Part shown: positions 16,833 through 24,666 of the stretch, one piece after another
Layout of the letters: each line of letters begins with the position of its first letter
How positions within the stretch are numbered: position 1 is the first letter of the stretch
NCBI RefSeq assembly: GCF_008369105.1
Contig: NZ_VINQ01000004.1
Span: 124,001 to 188,000 of the forward strand
Origin: Aquicoccus porphyridii
GTDB lineage: Bacteria; Pseudomonadota; Alphaproteobacteria; Rhodobacterales; Rhodobacteraceae
DNA: 64,000 bases
Direction: 5' to 3'
Program-made: the position numbers and the translations under genes
The notes under the pieces: generated by a model
The model's database searches: none
The model's input: the letters and a program-made list of their open reading frames with translations, nothing else
Told to the model about the DNA's origin: nothing

Positions 16833-17927
16833 TCAGATCCGGCGCCAGCGGTGCAGGATATCGGCGCCGACGGCGCGGGTTTCGACCCGCTCAAATCGCG
16901 GGGCCTCGCCCAGCCGGGCCAGCCCCATCGCCCCGATCGACGGTAATCCTTCGGCGCCGAGGGCCATCCCGGCGGAGAAGATCACCAACTCATCCACCAG
17001 GTCGGCCGCCAGAAGTGAGGCGGCGAGCGCCCCGCCGCCTTCGCACAGCACCCGGGTCAGGCCCTGATCCCCAAGCGCGCGCAGCACGGAGGCAATGTCG
17101 AGCTGTCGCCCGGACAGGTCACAGGCAATCAGGCGCGCGCCGATCCCCGTCCATGCCTCGTGCAGGGCCGGGTCGGCATCCGGGCCATGCGCCAGCCACA
17201 GCGGCACATCGCGCGCGGTGAGGGCAAGGCGGCTCATCAGCGGAAGGTCGAGACGGCGGGACACCACGACGCGCACCGGCTGATGCGTCGTGCCGATATC
17301 GCGCACGGTCAACGAGGGATCGTCGGCCCGCGCCGTACCCCCGCCGACCATGACCGCGTCATGACACGCGCGCATCGCATGCACCATGCGCCGGGCGTCG
17401 GGGCCGGTGATCCATTGGCTTTCGCCCGTCGCGGTGGCGATGCGGCCATCGAGGCTCGACGCGAGCTTGAGCGTCACGAAAGGCCGCCCCTGTTCGGTGC
17501 GCAGGAAAAACCCGGCGTGATCGTGCCCCGCCTCGTCGGCCATGACACCGGTGGTGACCGACACACCCGCGGCGCGCAGCATGGCGAAGCCCTGCCCCGC
17601 CACGCGCGGGTCGCTGTCTTTCAGGGGGGCCACGACGCGGGCGATCCCGGCGTCGATCAGCGCCTCGGAACAGGGCGGGGTCTGGCCGTGATGCGCGCAG
17701 GGTTCGAGCGAGACATAGGCCGTGGCCCCGCGCGCCGCCGCACCGGCCTGTGCCAGCGCTTGAGGTTCGGCGTGCGGCCGCCCGCCCGGCGCGGTCCAGC
17801 CGCGACCGACGATCCGCCCGTCGCGCACGATCACGCAGCCCACGGCCGGGTTGGGCCATGTCCGACCCCGCCCGCGCCGTCCGAGCGACAGCGCCAGCGC
17901 CATGAAGCGTGTGTCGGTGTCGCTCAC
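16833..17927 (-). CDS. ribD: bifunctional riboflavin deaminase/reductase RibD
   Basis: 364 aa. The N-terminal deaminase domain has the zinc site HAEPQAL and [11 protein letters not shown]. The C-terminal reductase domain (from about residue 145, [15 protein letters not shown]) has the NADPH and substrate motifs [16 protein letters not shown] and [14 protein letters not shown]. It performs the two middle steps of riboflavin synthesis. The start is a GTG overlapping the nrdR stop by four bases, a coupled nrdR-ribD pair. Convergent with kpsC, 17 bases apart. Confidence 0.94.
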   Translation of the reverse strand: MSDTDTRFMALALSLGRRGRGRTWPNPAVGCVIVRDGRIVGRGWTAPGGRPHAEPQALAQAGAAARGATAYVSLEPCAHHGQTPPCSEALIDAGIARVVAPLKDSDPRVAGQGFAMLRAAGVSVTTGVMADEAGHDHAGFFLRTEQGRPFVTLKLASSLDGRIATATGESQWITGPDARRMVHAMRACHDAVMVGGGTARADDPSLTVRDIGTTHQPVRVVVSRRLDLPLMSRLALTARDVPLWLAHGPDADPALHEAWTGIGARLIACDLSGRQLDIASVLRALGDQGLTRVLCEGGGALAASLLAADLVDELVIFSAGMALGAEGLPSIGAMGLARLGEAPRFERVETRAVGADILHRWRRI

Positions 17928-18391
17928 TCTTCCGGTTTCACCCCTGGGCGTAATTCACTGACGAACTTGTCGAAATCGTCTGCGGCCTGGAAATTCTTGT
18001 AAACGCTGGCAAACCGCACATAGGCCACGGTATCGATCCGGGCCAGCGTCTCCATCACGATCTCGCCGATCACCTTGGAGGGGATATCGGTCTCGCCCAT
18101 GCTTTCCAGCCGCCGCACGATGCCCGAAATCATCTGGTCGATCCGCTCGGGGTCAACGGGGCGTTTCTGCATCGAGATGCGGATCGAGCGTTCGAGCTTT
18201 TCACGGTCGAAATCCTCGCGCCGCCCGTTCGATTTGATCACCACGAGATCGCGCAGTTGCACCCGCTCATAGGTGGTGAAGCGGCCGCCACAGGCCGGGC
18301 AGAACCGTCGTCGGCGAATGGATACATGATCTTCCGCGGGCCGCGAATCCTTGACCTGTGTATCGATGTTCCCACAAAACGGGCAGCGCAT
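17924..18391 (-). CDS. nrdR: transcriptional repressor NrdR
   Basis: 155 aa regulator of ribonucleotide reductase genes. The N-terminal zinc ribbon has MRCPFCGN and [14 protein letters not shown]. The ATP-cone domain follows from about residue 49 ([17 protein letters not shown]) through [11 protein letters not shown]. Length and order match the family exactly. It leads the nrdR-ribD pair; a nrd operon is not present in the window. Confidence 0.96.
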   Translation of the reverse strand: MRCPFCGNIDTQVKDSRPAEDHVSIRRRRFCPACGGRFTTYERVQLRDLVVIKSNGRREDFDREKLERSIRISMQKRPVDPERIDQMISGIVRRLESMGETDIPSKVIGEIVMETLARIDTVAYVRFASVYKNFQAADDFDKFVSELRPGVKPEE

Positions 18392-18550
18392 CGCCGTTCC
18401 CCTTCATTCTTGTCTCTGCCTCGGTCTGGGGTTCACGCCCCAGTTATCCACAGGCACTATAGGGGAGCCTCAAGCTTTTGGGTAGAGGGCAAATGTGGCC
18501 CCAAGATACGGGAAGGCCGGATTGTTGCACCCATGCGCCCTTTCCCCGGT

Positions 18551-18964
18551 TCAAGGCGTGAAACGGGCCGCCACCTTGCGCAGATGCGGACGATCACGGT
18601 GTTCAAAGAGGTAGACCCCCTGCCATGTGCCCAGGAGCGGGCGACCCTGTGAAACGGGGATCGACAGTGAAACCGGCATCATCGCGGCCTTGATGTGGGC
18701 GGGCATGTCGTCGGGGCCTTCTTGAGTGTGGACGAGATAGGCCATCGCGGGATCGGTGGTGGGCGGCACGAGGCGTTGGAAAAAGGCGCACAGGTCGGAT
18801 TGCACATCGGGGTCGGCGTTTTCCTGGATGAGAAGCGAACAGGACGTGTGGCGCACGAAAAGCGTCAGCAGGCCGTCACCCTGCCCCGCTGTCCAGCCGG
18901 TCACATCGCGGGTGAATTCGTAAAGGCCCTGGCCCCGGGTGGAAATCTCGAACTCGGTCTGCAT
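18551..18964 (-). CDS. YjbQ family protein (UPF0047)
   Basis: 137 aa. The family signature HTSCSLLIQENADPDV (residues about 47-62) and the C-terminal GTWQGVYLFEHRD are present. YjbQ proteins have weak thiamine phosphate synthase activity in Escherichia coli, but their main role is uncertain. The ATG at 18964 begins MQTEFEISTRGQG; the open frame upstream is antisense overlap. It lies 40 bases after ubiV on the same strand. Confidence 0.85.
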   Translation of the reverse strand: MQTEFEISTRGQGLYEFTRDVTGWTAGQGDGLLTLFVRHTSCSLLIQENADPDVQSDLCAFFQRLVPPTTDPAMAYLVHTQEGPDDMPAHIKAAMMPVSLSIPVSQGRPLLGTWQGVYLFEHRDRPHLRKVAARFTP

Positions 18965-19004
18965 GGGGTCTTGTAACCCGGGTGCGGGGCCTCTGCCAAT
19001 GCGC

Positions 19005-19910
19005 TCAGGATGCGCGCGCGATCCGGCGATAACCGGCCTCGCCCAGCCAGAACCCGTTGGAGAAAGGCACATCCATCTGCATGTCATCCAGCCGCGCCGC
19101 CGCCTCGTCGCCGTCGATGCGATCGGCGGCGACCGCTGCAATGACCTTGGCCACCGCGACCATGTCCTGTCGCTGCGGGATGAGCCGCAATGCGCTGACC
19201 CCCATCGTGCGCATGTCGGGCACATGCGCGGCGAGGTTGACGTAAGAGCGCGACAGGGTCTGGATTCCGTTCACCATCAGGAACGGATCACCGTCCATCG
19301 TCGCAAGCGGCATCCCGTCGGGATCGTCTTCGCAGACGAATTGACAATTGTCCTTGGTCCGGCCATGGGCGCGGGCGTGATAGCAGCGCGCCGACACGGC
19401 GAGCGAGGCGCGACCAAAGACCTGCACCTCGATCCCGAGGCCCGCCCTGCGCGCCGCATCCGTCATGACCGCGACGCCCGCGCGGGGCAGTTCGGGCGGC
19501 AGGCTGAAATGAGTGGCGCCCCGCGCGGCAAGCCAGCTCATGGTCTCTTCGTTATAGACATTCATCATCGGCCCGACGCGGTGCGGTCGGCCGGCCAGCG
19601 CGCTCAAAGCGGCGGCGTTGTTGGCCTCGACCATACGGTCGTCATCGCCCGCGCAAAGATCGTCGGTCGCCTTGCGCTCGCGTTTGAGCAGGATCTCGGC
19701 CAGCGAGGACCAGATCACGCGCTTGCCGCCCGCCTCAAGCCGTTCGGCGATGTCGGGCAGGTCGGCCTCGAAGAACGGCGCGCGTTTGGAACAGATCAAC
19801 TCGCCCAGCACGACGGTATCGACCGGAGCCTCGTCGGCGATGCGGGCATAGAAGTCGCGCCGCTCGTCGCGCGACCAGTGAAAGGGGATCGGGGCCAGCG
19901 TCAGTTCCAT
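19005..19910 (-). CDS. ubiV: UbiV, oxygen-independent ubiquinone hydroxylation (U32 family)
   Basis: 301 aa U32 peptidase-like protein. The four cysteines that bind a 4Fe-4S cluster in UbiV homologues are seen in ELICSKRAPF, ARCYHARAHG and DNCQFVCED. With UbiU and UbiT it supports oxygen-independent hydroxylation steps of ubiquinone synthesis. It is the last gene of ubiT-ubiU-ubiV, starting four bases after the ubiU stop codon. Confidence 0.93.
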   Translation of the reverse strand: MELTLAPIPFHWSRDERRDFYARIADEAPVDTVVLGELICSKRAPFFEADLPDIAERLEAGGKRVIWSSLAEILLKRERKATDDLCAGDDDRMVEANNAAALSALAGRPHRVGPMMNVYNEETMSWLAARGATHFSLPPELPRAGVAVMTDAARRAGLGIEVQVFGRASLAVSARCYHARAHGRTKDNCQFVCEDDPDGMPLATMDGDPFLMVNGIQTLSRSYVNLAAHVPDMRTMGVSALRLIPQRQDMVAVAKVIAAVAADRIDGDEAAARLDDMQMDVPFSNGFWLGEAGYRRIARAS

Positions 19911-19914
19911 GATG

Positions 19915-20913
19915 TCACCGCCATTTCTTGGTCTGGAAGGCGCCCTGAGATTCCTTTTGTCCCTCGGTCAGCGCCACGAGGTTCGCGAGTTGCGGTTCGC
20001 GCCCTTCGCGGATGGCGTCGACGGCGGCGCGGAAATTGGACACGACCTGTCGGACATAGGCGCGGCTGCGTTGGCGGCCCTCGATCTTGAAGGCATGTAC
20101 CCCCGCCGCCATCAGCTCGGGCAGGAGCCGGGCGAGGTTGAGGCTCACGGGTTCCTCGAAAGCGTAATAGCCCGTCTCGCGGCAGGGCGCGCGATAGCGC
20201 CCCTTGCAGATCGTGGGATAGCCCGCGGTTTCGTCCGGGGCGAAACGGTCGATGGTGAAAGCGCCCAGCCGTGTCGTCATGCCGCCATCGGTCTCGCGTT
20301 TATATTCGACATCATTCGCGGGCGAACAGACACCGTCCATATTAGTCGAAAGCCCGGTCGCATAGTTGGTCAGGCTGCACCGGCCCTCGACCATCAGTCC
20401 GTGATTGCCGAAGATGAAGGTTTCGATCTCGCAAGGAATCTCGGCCATGATGCCGCGGATCTCGGGGATGGTCAGGATGCGCGGCAGGACCACCCGCTTG
20501 ATGCCGAAATTCTCGACATAATAGGCGATCGCCTCGGGGCTTGAGGCGGCGGCCTGCACCGAAAGATGCAGGCGTTGGTCGGGGTAGGCGTCGCGGATCG
20601 AGGCGGCGACACCGATATCGGCGACGATCATCGCATCGACGCCAAAACGCACCCCCATCGCGGCCGCCTCGCGCCAGAGGCCGAATTGTCCGGCCGGAGG
20701 AAAGGTGTTGAGCGCCAGAAGAACCTTGGCGCCGCGCGCGTGGGCGTATTCGACCGCCTCGGCCATTTCCTCGGGCGTGAAGTTCAGCCCCGGGAAGTTG
20801 CGCGCGTTGGTGGCGTTCTGAAACCCGCAATAAACGGTATCGGCGCCCGCATCGACCGCGGTACGCAGCGCGGCGGGTGTGCCGGCGGGACAAACCAGTT
20901 CTCCGACAGTCAT
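19915..20913 (-). CDS. ubiU: UbiU, oxygen-independent ubiquinone hydroxylation (U32 family)
   Basis: 332 aa U32 family protein that forms a heterodimer with UbiV. It opens with ELVCPAGTPAALRTAVDAGAD, typical of U32 proteins. Candidate cluster cysteines are in EGRCSLTNYATG, GVCSPAND and CKGRYRAPCRETG. The C-terminal FKIEGRQRSRAYV segment is also conserved. Its start overlaps the ubiT stop by four bases. The operon is preceded by an FNR-type box, fitting use under low oxygen. Confidence 0.93.
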   Translation of the reverse strand: MTVGELVCPAGTPAALRTAVDAGADTVYCGFQNATNARNFPGLNFTPEEMAEAVEYAHARGAKVLLALNTFPPAGQFGLWREAAAMGVRFGVDAMIVADIGVAASIRDAYPDQRLHLSVQAAASSPEAIAYYVENFGIKRVVLPRILTIPEIRGIMAEIPCEIETFIFGNHGLMVEGRCSLTNYATGLSTNMDGVCSPANDVEYKRETDGGMTTRLGAFTIDRFAPDETAGYPTICKGRYRAPCRETGYYAFEEPVSLNLARLLPELMAAGVHAFKIEGRQRSRAYVRQVVSNFRAAVDAIREGREPQLANLVALTEGQKESQGAFQTKKWR

Positions 20914-21428
20914 TGCTTTTTCACCTTCTTTTTCTCGGCCATGCGCCGCAGCCCGGCCAACGCCGCACGCCCAGGTGCGCCGTGCATGTCGGCCACCCGC
21001 GCCGCGATGGAACCGTCGATATCATCGAGCGCGTTGCGCAGGCTGACCACGGCCTCGGTATTGCCTTCGATCACCAGATCACGGGAAAAGAACAGCGCGT
21101 CGCCATCGAGATCGGCATCGACCAGTTCCAGCAGATCAAGAAACCGGCCCGAAATCCGTGCCACATGGTCAGGCAGCCGCCGTCGCGACAACGCGCGCAT
21201 CAGCGGCGCATCGGGATCGGGGCGCAGATGCAGGACAATGGGCATATCAACCGGATCAATGATGTAATCGCACCCGACCCACGGGCCGAGACGGTTGAAC
21301 ATGCGCGGGTTCTCTGCCGCGATCCGACGCACGACCCGGGCCAGAAGGGGTTGCAACAGGAAAAGTGGCAGGGGCAGTCCCGAACGGGGGCGTGGCAGGG
21401 GCGGGAGGTGCAGGTCGGCATTGGACAT
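20910..21428 (-). CDS. ubiT: UbiT, SCP2-domain lipid-binding ubiquinone factor
   Basis: 172 aa starting MSNADLHLPPLPRPR. The SCP2-like domain covers about residues 35-150 (LGPWVGCDYIIDPVDMP, DALFFSRDLVIEGNTEAVVSL); in homologues it binds isoprenoid intermediates for the anaerobic hydroxylation complex. The C-terminus is lysine-rich (MAEKKKVKKQ). I favour the ATG at 21428 over the one at 21437 because the predicted FNR-dependent transcription start coincides with it. It is the first gene of ubiT-ubiU-ubiV. Confidence 0.87.
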   Translation of the reverse strand: MSNADLHLPPLPRPRSGLPLPLFLLQPLLARVVRRIAAENPRMFNRLGPWVGCDYIIDPVDMPIVLHLRPDPDAPLMRALSRRRLPDHVARISGRFLDLLELVDADLDGDALFFSRDLVIEGNTEAVVSLRNALDDIDGSIAARVADMHGAPGRAALAGLRRMAEKKKVKKQ

Positions 21429-21434
21429 GCACGG

Positions 21435-21476
21435 CATCTAGCACGCGCCTAGCGCGCACCACTTGATTTCGGTCAA
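21435..21476 (-). promoter_or_regulatory. FNR/FnrL-type box and candidate -10 for ubiTUV
   Basis: On the minus strand TTGACCGAAATCAA (21463-21476) matches the FNR consensus TTGAT-N4-ATCAA with one change. If it acts at -41.5, transcription starts at 21428, the A of a ubiT ATG, and TAGATG (21435-21440) falls exactly at -12 to -7. Anaerobic activation is the expected regulation. Confidence 0.7.
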
Positions 21477-21519
21477 TTGCCACCGGCGTTTCGCACATGC
21501 GGCGAACGCGGGCCAACGA

Positions 21520-21550
21520 GACAGGGGGGCGGAACATCCGCCCCCCTGTC
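21520..21550 (-). terminator. strong hairpin between the ubiT promoter and the 84-aa protein gene
   Basis: Perfect 14-base-pair stem GACAGGGGGGCGGA / TCCGCCCCCCTGTC with a 3-base loop, 32 bases after the stop of the 84-aa gene. It has no T-run, but the position fits transcription termination. Confidence 0.65.
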
Positions 21551-21581
21551 AATTCATGCGATGTCCTGGCCGGATCTGGTC

Positions 21582-21836
21582 TCAGGCTGCTTCGGTCGCC
21601 CGTTCCGGTTTGGTCAGGTCATAGCCCTTTCGCTTGAGCGCCTTGATAATCTTGCGGCCCTTGCGGATTTCGCCTTGTTTTGCCGCCGTCCAGGCAACCT
21701 TGCGCTGCTCCGCGGTTGCATCAGGGTTGTTGGCGCGAAAATCCTGCAACCACGCGGTATAGGCAACAAGGCGCACGGCCTTGCGCATGGCGGTTTGCTC
21801 GGGTGTCTTGGGTGTTTTTTCTTTTGTCTCTGCCAT
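21582..21836 (-). CDS. small basic conserved protein of unknown function
   Basis: 84 aa beginning MAETKEKTPKTPEQTAMRKAV and rich in lysine, arginine and alanine (isoelectric point clearly basic). The segment KQGEIRKGRKIIKALKRKGYDL suggests helical nucleic-acid or ribosome binding, but no known domain is recognised. There is no signal peptide. It lies between two hairpins or palindromes (21520-21550 downstream and 21915-21933 upstream). The start is the ATG at 21836; the longer open frame adds unconserved-looking sequence. Confidence 0.7.
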   Translation of the reverse strand: MAETKEKTPKTPEQTAMRKAVRLVAYTAWLQDFRANNPDATAEQRKVAWTAAKQGEIRKGRKIIKALKRKGYDLTKPERATEAA

Positions 21837-21914
21837 GATTACACTTTCAGGGAAATGCGGGTTCCGGTTATCCGGGCCCGGTTGTAGAGATTGGGCAATC
21901 GGTAATGCCGCGCG

Positions 21915-21933
21915 CAAGGATAGCATATCCTTG
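21915..21933. promoter_or_regulatory. perfect 8-3-8 palindrome
   Basis: CAAGGATA-GCA-TATCCTTG lies 79 bases before the 84-aa gene and 35 bases after the stop of the 139-aa secreted protein gene. It may be an operator for the former or a weak terminator for the latter. Confidence 0.4.
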
Positions 21934-21967
21934 GCATTTGCAAGCGCGATTATTTTGCCAAAGCCGA

Positions 21968-22387
21968 TCAGAAGGGCCAGACATCCTCGAATACATCGGC
22001 GCAGAATTGCTCGGCATGGGCGGTGCGCAGGTTGTATCCTTCATGGCGCATCGAGACCGAGTAATTGCCCCCCGTGCCCGGTCGCGGACCATTGGCGAGC
22101 GCGGCACCGGGATGCAGGGTAAAGACCACGCCGCGTTTCCCGGTTTCGGACAGGCTCGCCCCATAACCACGCTGGATATAGAGCCGGTCATTGCCCCCTG
22201 CCCCTTGGGCCTGTCGCGCATATTCGCCCGCCGCGCACCAGATCTGGCGTGGCCCGTCGGCCCCGCGCGTGACCACCTCAAACCCGCCTTGAACCGGCGT
22301 CACGGTCAGGCCGTTGATGGCGGTGAAGGCGTGGGCGGACCCGGCAACGAGGCCCATCGCGATTGCGGAAACCAGAATGTGACGCAT
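21968..22387 (-). CDS. secreted protein of unknown function
   Basis: 139 aa with a clear signal peptide (MRHILVSAIAMGLVAGSAHA, cleavage about residue 20), so periplasmic or exported. The mature part has two cysteines (QIWCAAGEYA and AEQFCADVF) that could form one disulphide, and a glycine-rich middle. I do not recognise a named family. The ATG at 22387 is chosen because it starts the signal peptide. It follows rpoD on the same strand 143 bases downstream and is probably independent. Confidence 0.72.
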   Translation of the reverse strand: MRHILVSAIAMGLVAGSAHAFTAINGLTVTPVQGGFEVVTRGADGPRQIWCAAGEYARQAQGAGGNDRLYIQRGYGASLSETGKRGVVFTLHPGAALANGPRPGTGGNYSVSMRHEGYNLRTAHAEQFCADVFEDVWPF

Positions 22388-22530
22388 GGGACGCCTCCGT
22401 TGAAGCTTCTGGCGAAACGTAAGCTGCGCAGGCGGTCGGTTCAAATCACGATTGGTAGAGGCAGGCGCCAGCGCAGGCTGGCCCCGATCCTGTTTCCGTG
22501 CCGGATATCACCCCGCATCCCGGGACGTCG

Positions 22531-24507
22531 TCACTGATCGAGGAACGACCGCAGTTTGCGACTCCGGCTGGGATGTTTGAGCTTTCTCAATGCCTTGGCT
22601 TCGATCTGGCGGATGCGTTCGCGGGTCACGCTGAACTGTTGACCGACCTCTTCCAGCGTGTGGTCGGTGTTCATGCCGATGCCAAAGCGCATGCGCAGCA
22701 CACGTTCCTCGCGCGGGGTCAGGCTGGCCAGAACCCGCGTCGTCGTTTCCTTGAGGTTGTCCTGGATCGCGGCGTCGAGCGGCAGGACCGCGTTCTTGTC
22801 CTCGATGAAATCGCCAAGCTGGCTGTCTTCCTCGTCGCCGATAGGGGTTTCAAGGCTGATCGGCTCCTTGGCGATCTTCATCACCTTGCGGACCTTTTCG
22901 AGCGGCATTTGCAGCTTCTCGGCCAGCTCCTCGGGCGTTGGTTCGCGGCCGATTTCGTGCAGCATCTGGCGGCCCGTGCGGACCAGCTTGTTGATCGTCT
23001 CTATCATGTGGACAGGGATACGGATCGTGCGCGCCTGATCGGCGATGGAGCGGGTGATCGCCTGCCGAATCCACCATGTCGCATAGGTCGAGAACTTGTA
23101 GCCGCGGCGATACTCGAACTTGTCGACCGCCTTCATCAGGCCGATATTGCCTTCCTGGATGAGATCGAGAAATTGCAGGCCGCGATTGGTATATTTCTTG
23201 GCGATCGAGATGACCAGGCGCAGGTTGGCCTCGACCATTTCCTTTTTCGCCTGCCGCGCTTCCTTTTCGCCCTTCTGGACCTGTTGCACGATGCGACGGA
23301 ATTCCGAGATGTCGAGCCCGACATATTGTCCGACCTGCGCCATCTCGGAGCGCAATTCCTCGACCTTGTCGGCCGAGCGTTCGATCAGGGCCTGCCAGCC
23401 GCGGCCGGACTTGTCACCCATATCCTCAAGCCACGCCGGATCAAGTTCGCGCCCGCGATAGGCGTCGATGAATTCCTTGCGGTTGATGCGGGCCTGATCA
23501 GCCAGTTTCACCATCGCCGAATCGATCTGCATGATCCGGCGGTTGATGCCGTAAAGCTGATCTATCAGCGCCTCGATCCGGTTGTTGTGCAGGTGAAGCT
23601 CGTTAACCAGTTTCACGATCTCTGATCGCAGCGATTGATAGGTGGTTTCGTCGCTTTTCGAGAACGACCCATCCTCGTTCAGCGTGGCCGAGATCCGGCT
23701 GTCCTGCATTTCGCTGAGCTTGGCATAGTCGTCGGCGATCCGGTCGAGCGTTTCCAGAACCCGCGGCTTGAGCGCGGTTTCCATGGCCGCGAGGCTCATG
23801 TTGGCCTGTTCGTCCTCGTCGTCGTCGTCTTCCTTGGCGATCGGATTGCCATCGGCATCGAGCTCGGGCTCGTCATCCTTGGATTTGGGTGCGGCGGTGA
23901 CGTTGGCGGCCTCGACCACCGGTTCGCCCTGCTCTTCGTCCAACTGGTTGCCGAAGGTGGTTTCAAGGTCGATCACATCGCGCAGCAGAATGTCTTCGGA
24001 GAGAAGTTCGTCGCGCCAGATGGTGATCGCCTGGAACGTGAGCGGGCTTTCGCAAAGCCCGGCAATCATGGTGTTGCGCCCGGCCTCGATCCGCTTGGCG
24101 ATGGCGATCTCGCCTTCGCGGCTCAGAAGTTCGACGGTGCCCATCTCGCGCAGATACATGCGCACCGGGTCGTCCGTCCGGTCGAGCTTTTCCTGCCCGC
24201 TTCCGCCCAGCGTCAACTCGCCTTTCTGGCCAATCTCGACCACGGCGGTGTTCTTCTGGTCTTCTTCCTCGGCTTCCTCGTCCTCGATGATGTTGATGCC
24301 CATTTCAGAGAGCATCGACATCACGTCTTCGATCTGTTCGGAATTCACCTGATCGGGCGGCAGGACCTGGTTGAGCTGATCGTAAGTGATGAACCCCTTT
24401 TCCCGCGCTTCGGCGATCATCTTCTTGACGGCCGCCTGGCTCATGTCGAGCGAAACTTCCGGGTCTTGCTCATCGGATTTACGATCTTCAGTGTCCTTGG
24501 CGGCCAT
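22531..24507 (-). CDS. rpoD: RNA polymerase primary sigma factor RpoD
   Basis: 658 aa housekeeping sigma-70. An N-terminal region 1.1 ([20 protein letters not shown]) is followed by acidic stretches ([19 protein letters not shown]), region 1.2 ([11 protein letters not shown]), region 2 with [15 protein letters not shown], region 3, and region 4 with [17 protein letters not shown]. The start [15 protein letters not shown] at 24507 is chosen over an upstream ATG at 24624, which lies among the promoter GANTC sites. It is downstream of dnaG on the same strand, the ancient dnaG-rpoD arrangement. Confidence 0.97.
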   Translation of the reverse strand: MAAKDTEDRKSDEQDPEVSLDMSQAAVKKMIAEAREKGFITYDQLNQVLPPDQVNSEQIEDVMSMLSEMGINIIEDEEAEEEDQKNTAVVEIGQKGELTLGGSGQEKLDRTDDPVRMYLREMGTVELLSREGEIAIAKRIEAGRNTMIAGLCESPLTFQAITIWRDELLSEDILLRDVIDLETTFGNQLDEEQGEPVVEAANVTAAPKSKDDEPELDADGNPIAKEDDDDEDEQANMSLAAMETALKPRVLETLDRIADDYAKLSEMQDSRISATLNEDGSFSKSDETTYQSLRSEIVKLVNELHLHNNRIEALIDQLYGINRRIMQIDSAMVKLADQARINRKEFIDAYRGRELDPAWLEDMGDKSGRGWQALIERSADKVEELRSEMAQVGQYVGLDISEFRRIVQQVQKGEKEARQAKKEMVEANLRLVISIAKKYTNRGLQFLDLIQEGNIGLMKAVDKFEYRRGYKFSTYATWWIRQAITRSIADQARTIRIPVHMIETINKLVRTGRQMLHEIGREPTPEELAEKLQMPLEKVRKVMKIAKEPISLETPIGDEEDSQLGDFIEDKNAVLPLDAAIQDNLKETTTRVLASLTPREERVLRMRFGIGMNTDHTLEEVGQQFSVTRERIRQIEAKALRKLKHPSRSRKLRSFLDQ

Positions 24508-24576
24508 TGAGTGCTCCTGATCAGTCGGGTCTGCGGCGCTATTCTGGTCGGCCCATGCGGGCCGTTCCCGGGCATG

Positions 24577-24652
24577 TGATTCGCTTAACCGCGAATCATG
24601 GGGGCATCGGGGTGATTCGGCCACCCGTTTACCCTGATTTCTTTACCGAATC
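24577..24652 (-). promoter_or_regulatory. cluster of four GANTC sites and an inverted repeat upstream of rpoD
   Basis: GANTC occurs at 24578, 24593, 24614 and 24648, where chance in such GC-rich DNA would give well under one. Two of them form the arms of TGATTCGC-TTAACC-GCGAATCA (24577-24598). GANTC is the CcrM methylation site in most alphaproteobacteria, so methylation-sensitive control of rpoD is possible. Confidence 0.55.
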
Positions 24653-24666
24653 CTCACCAAAACGCA

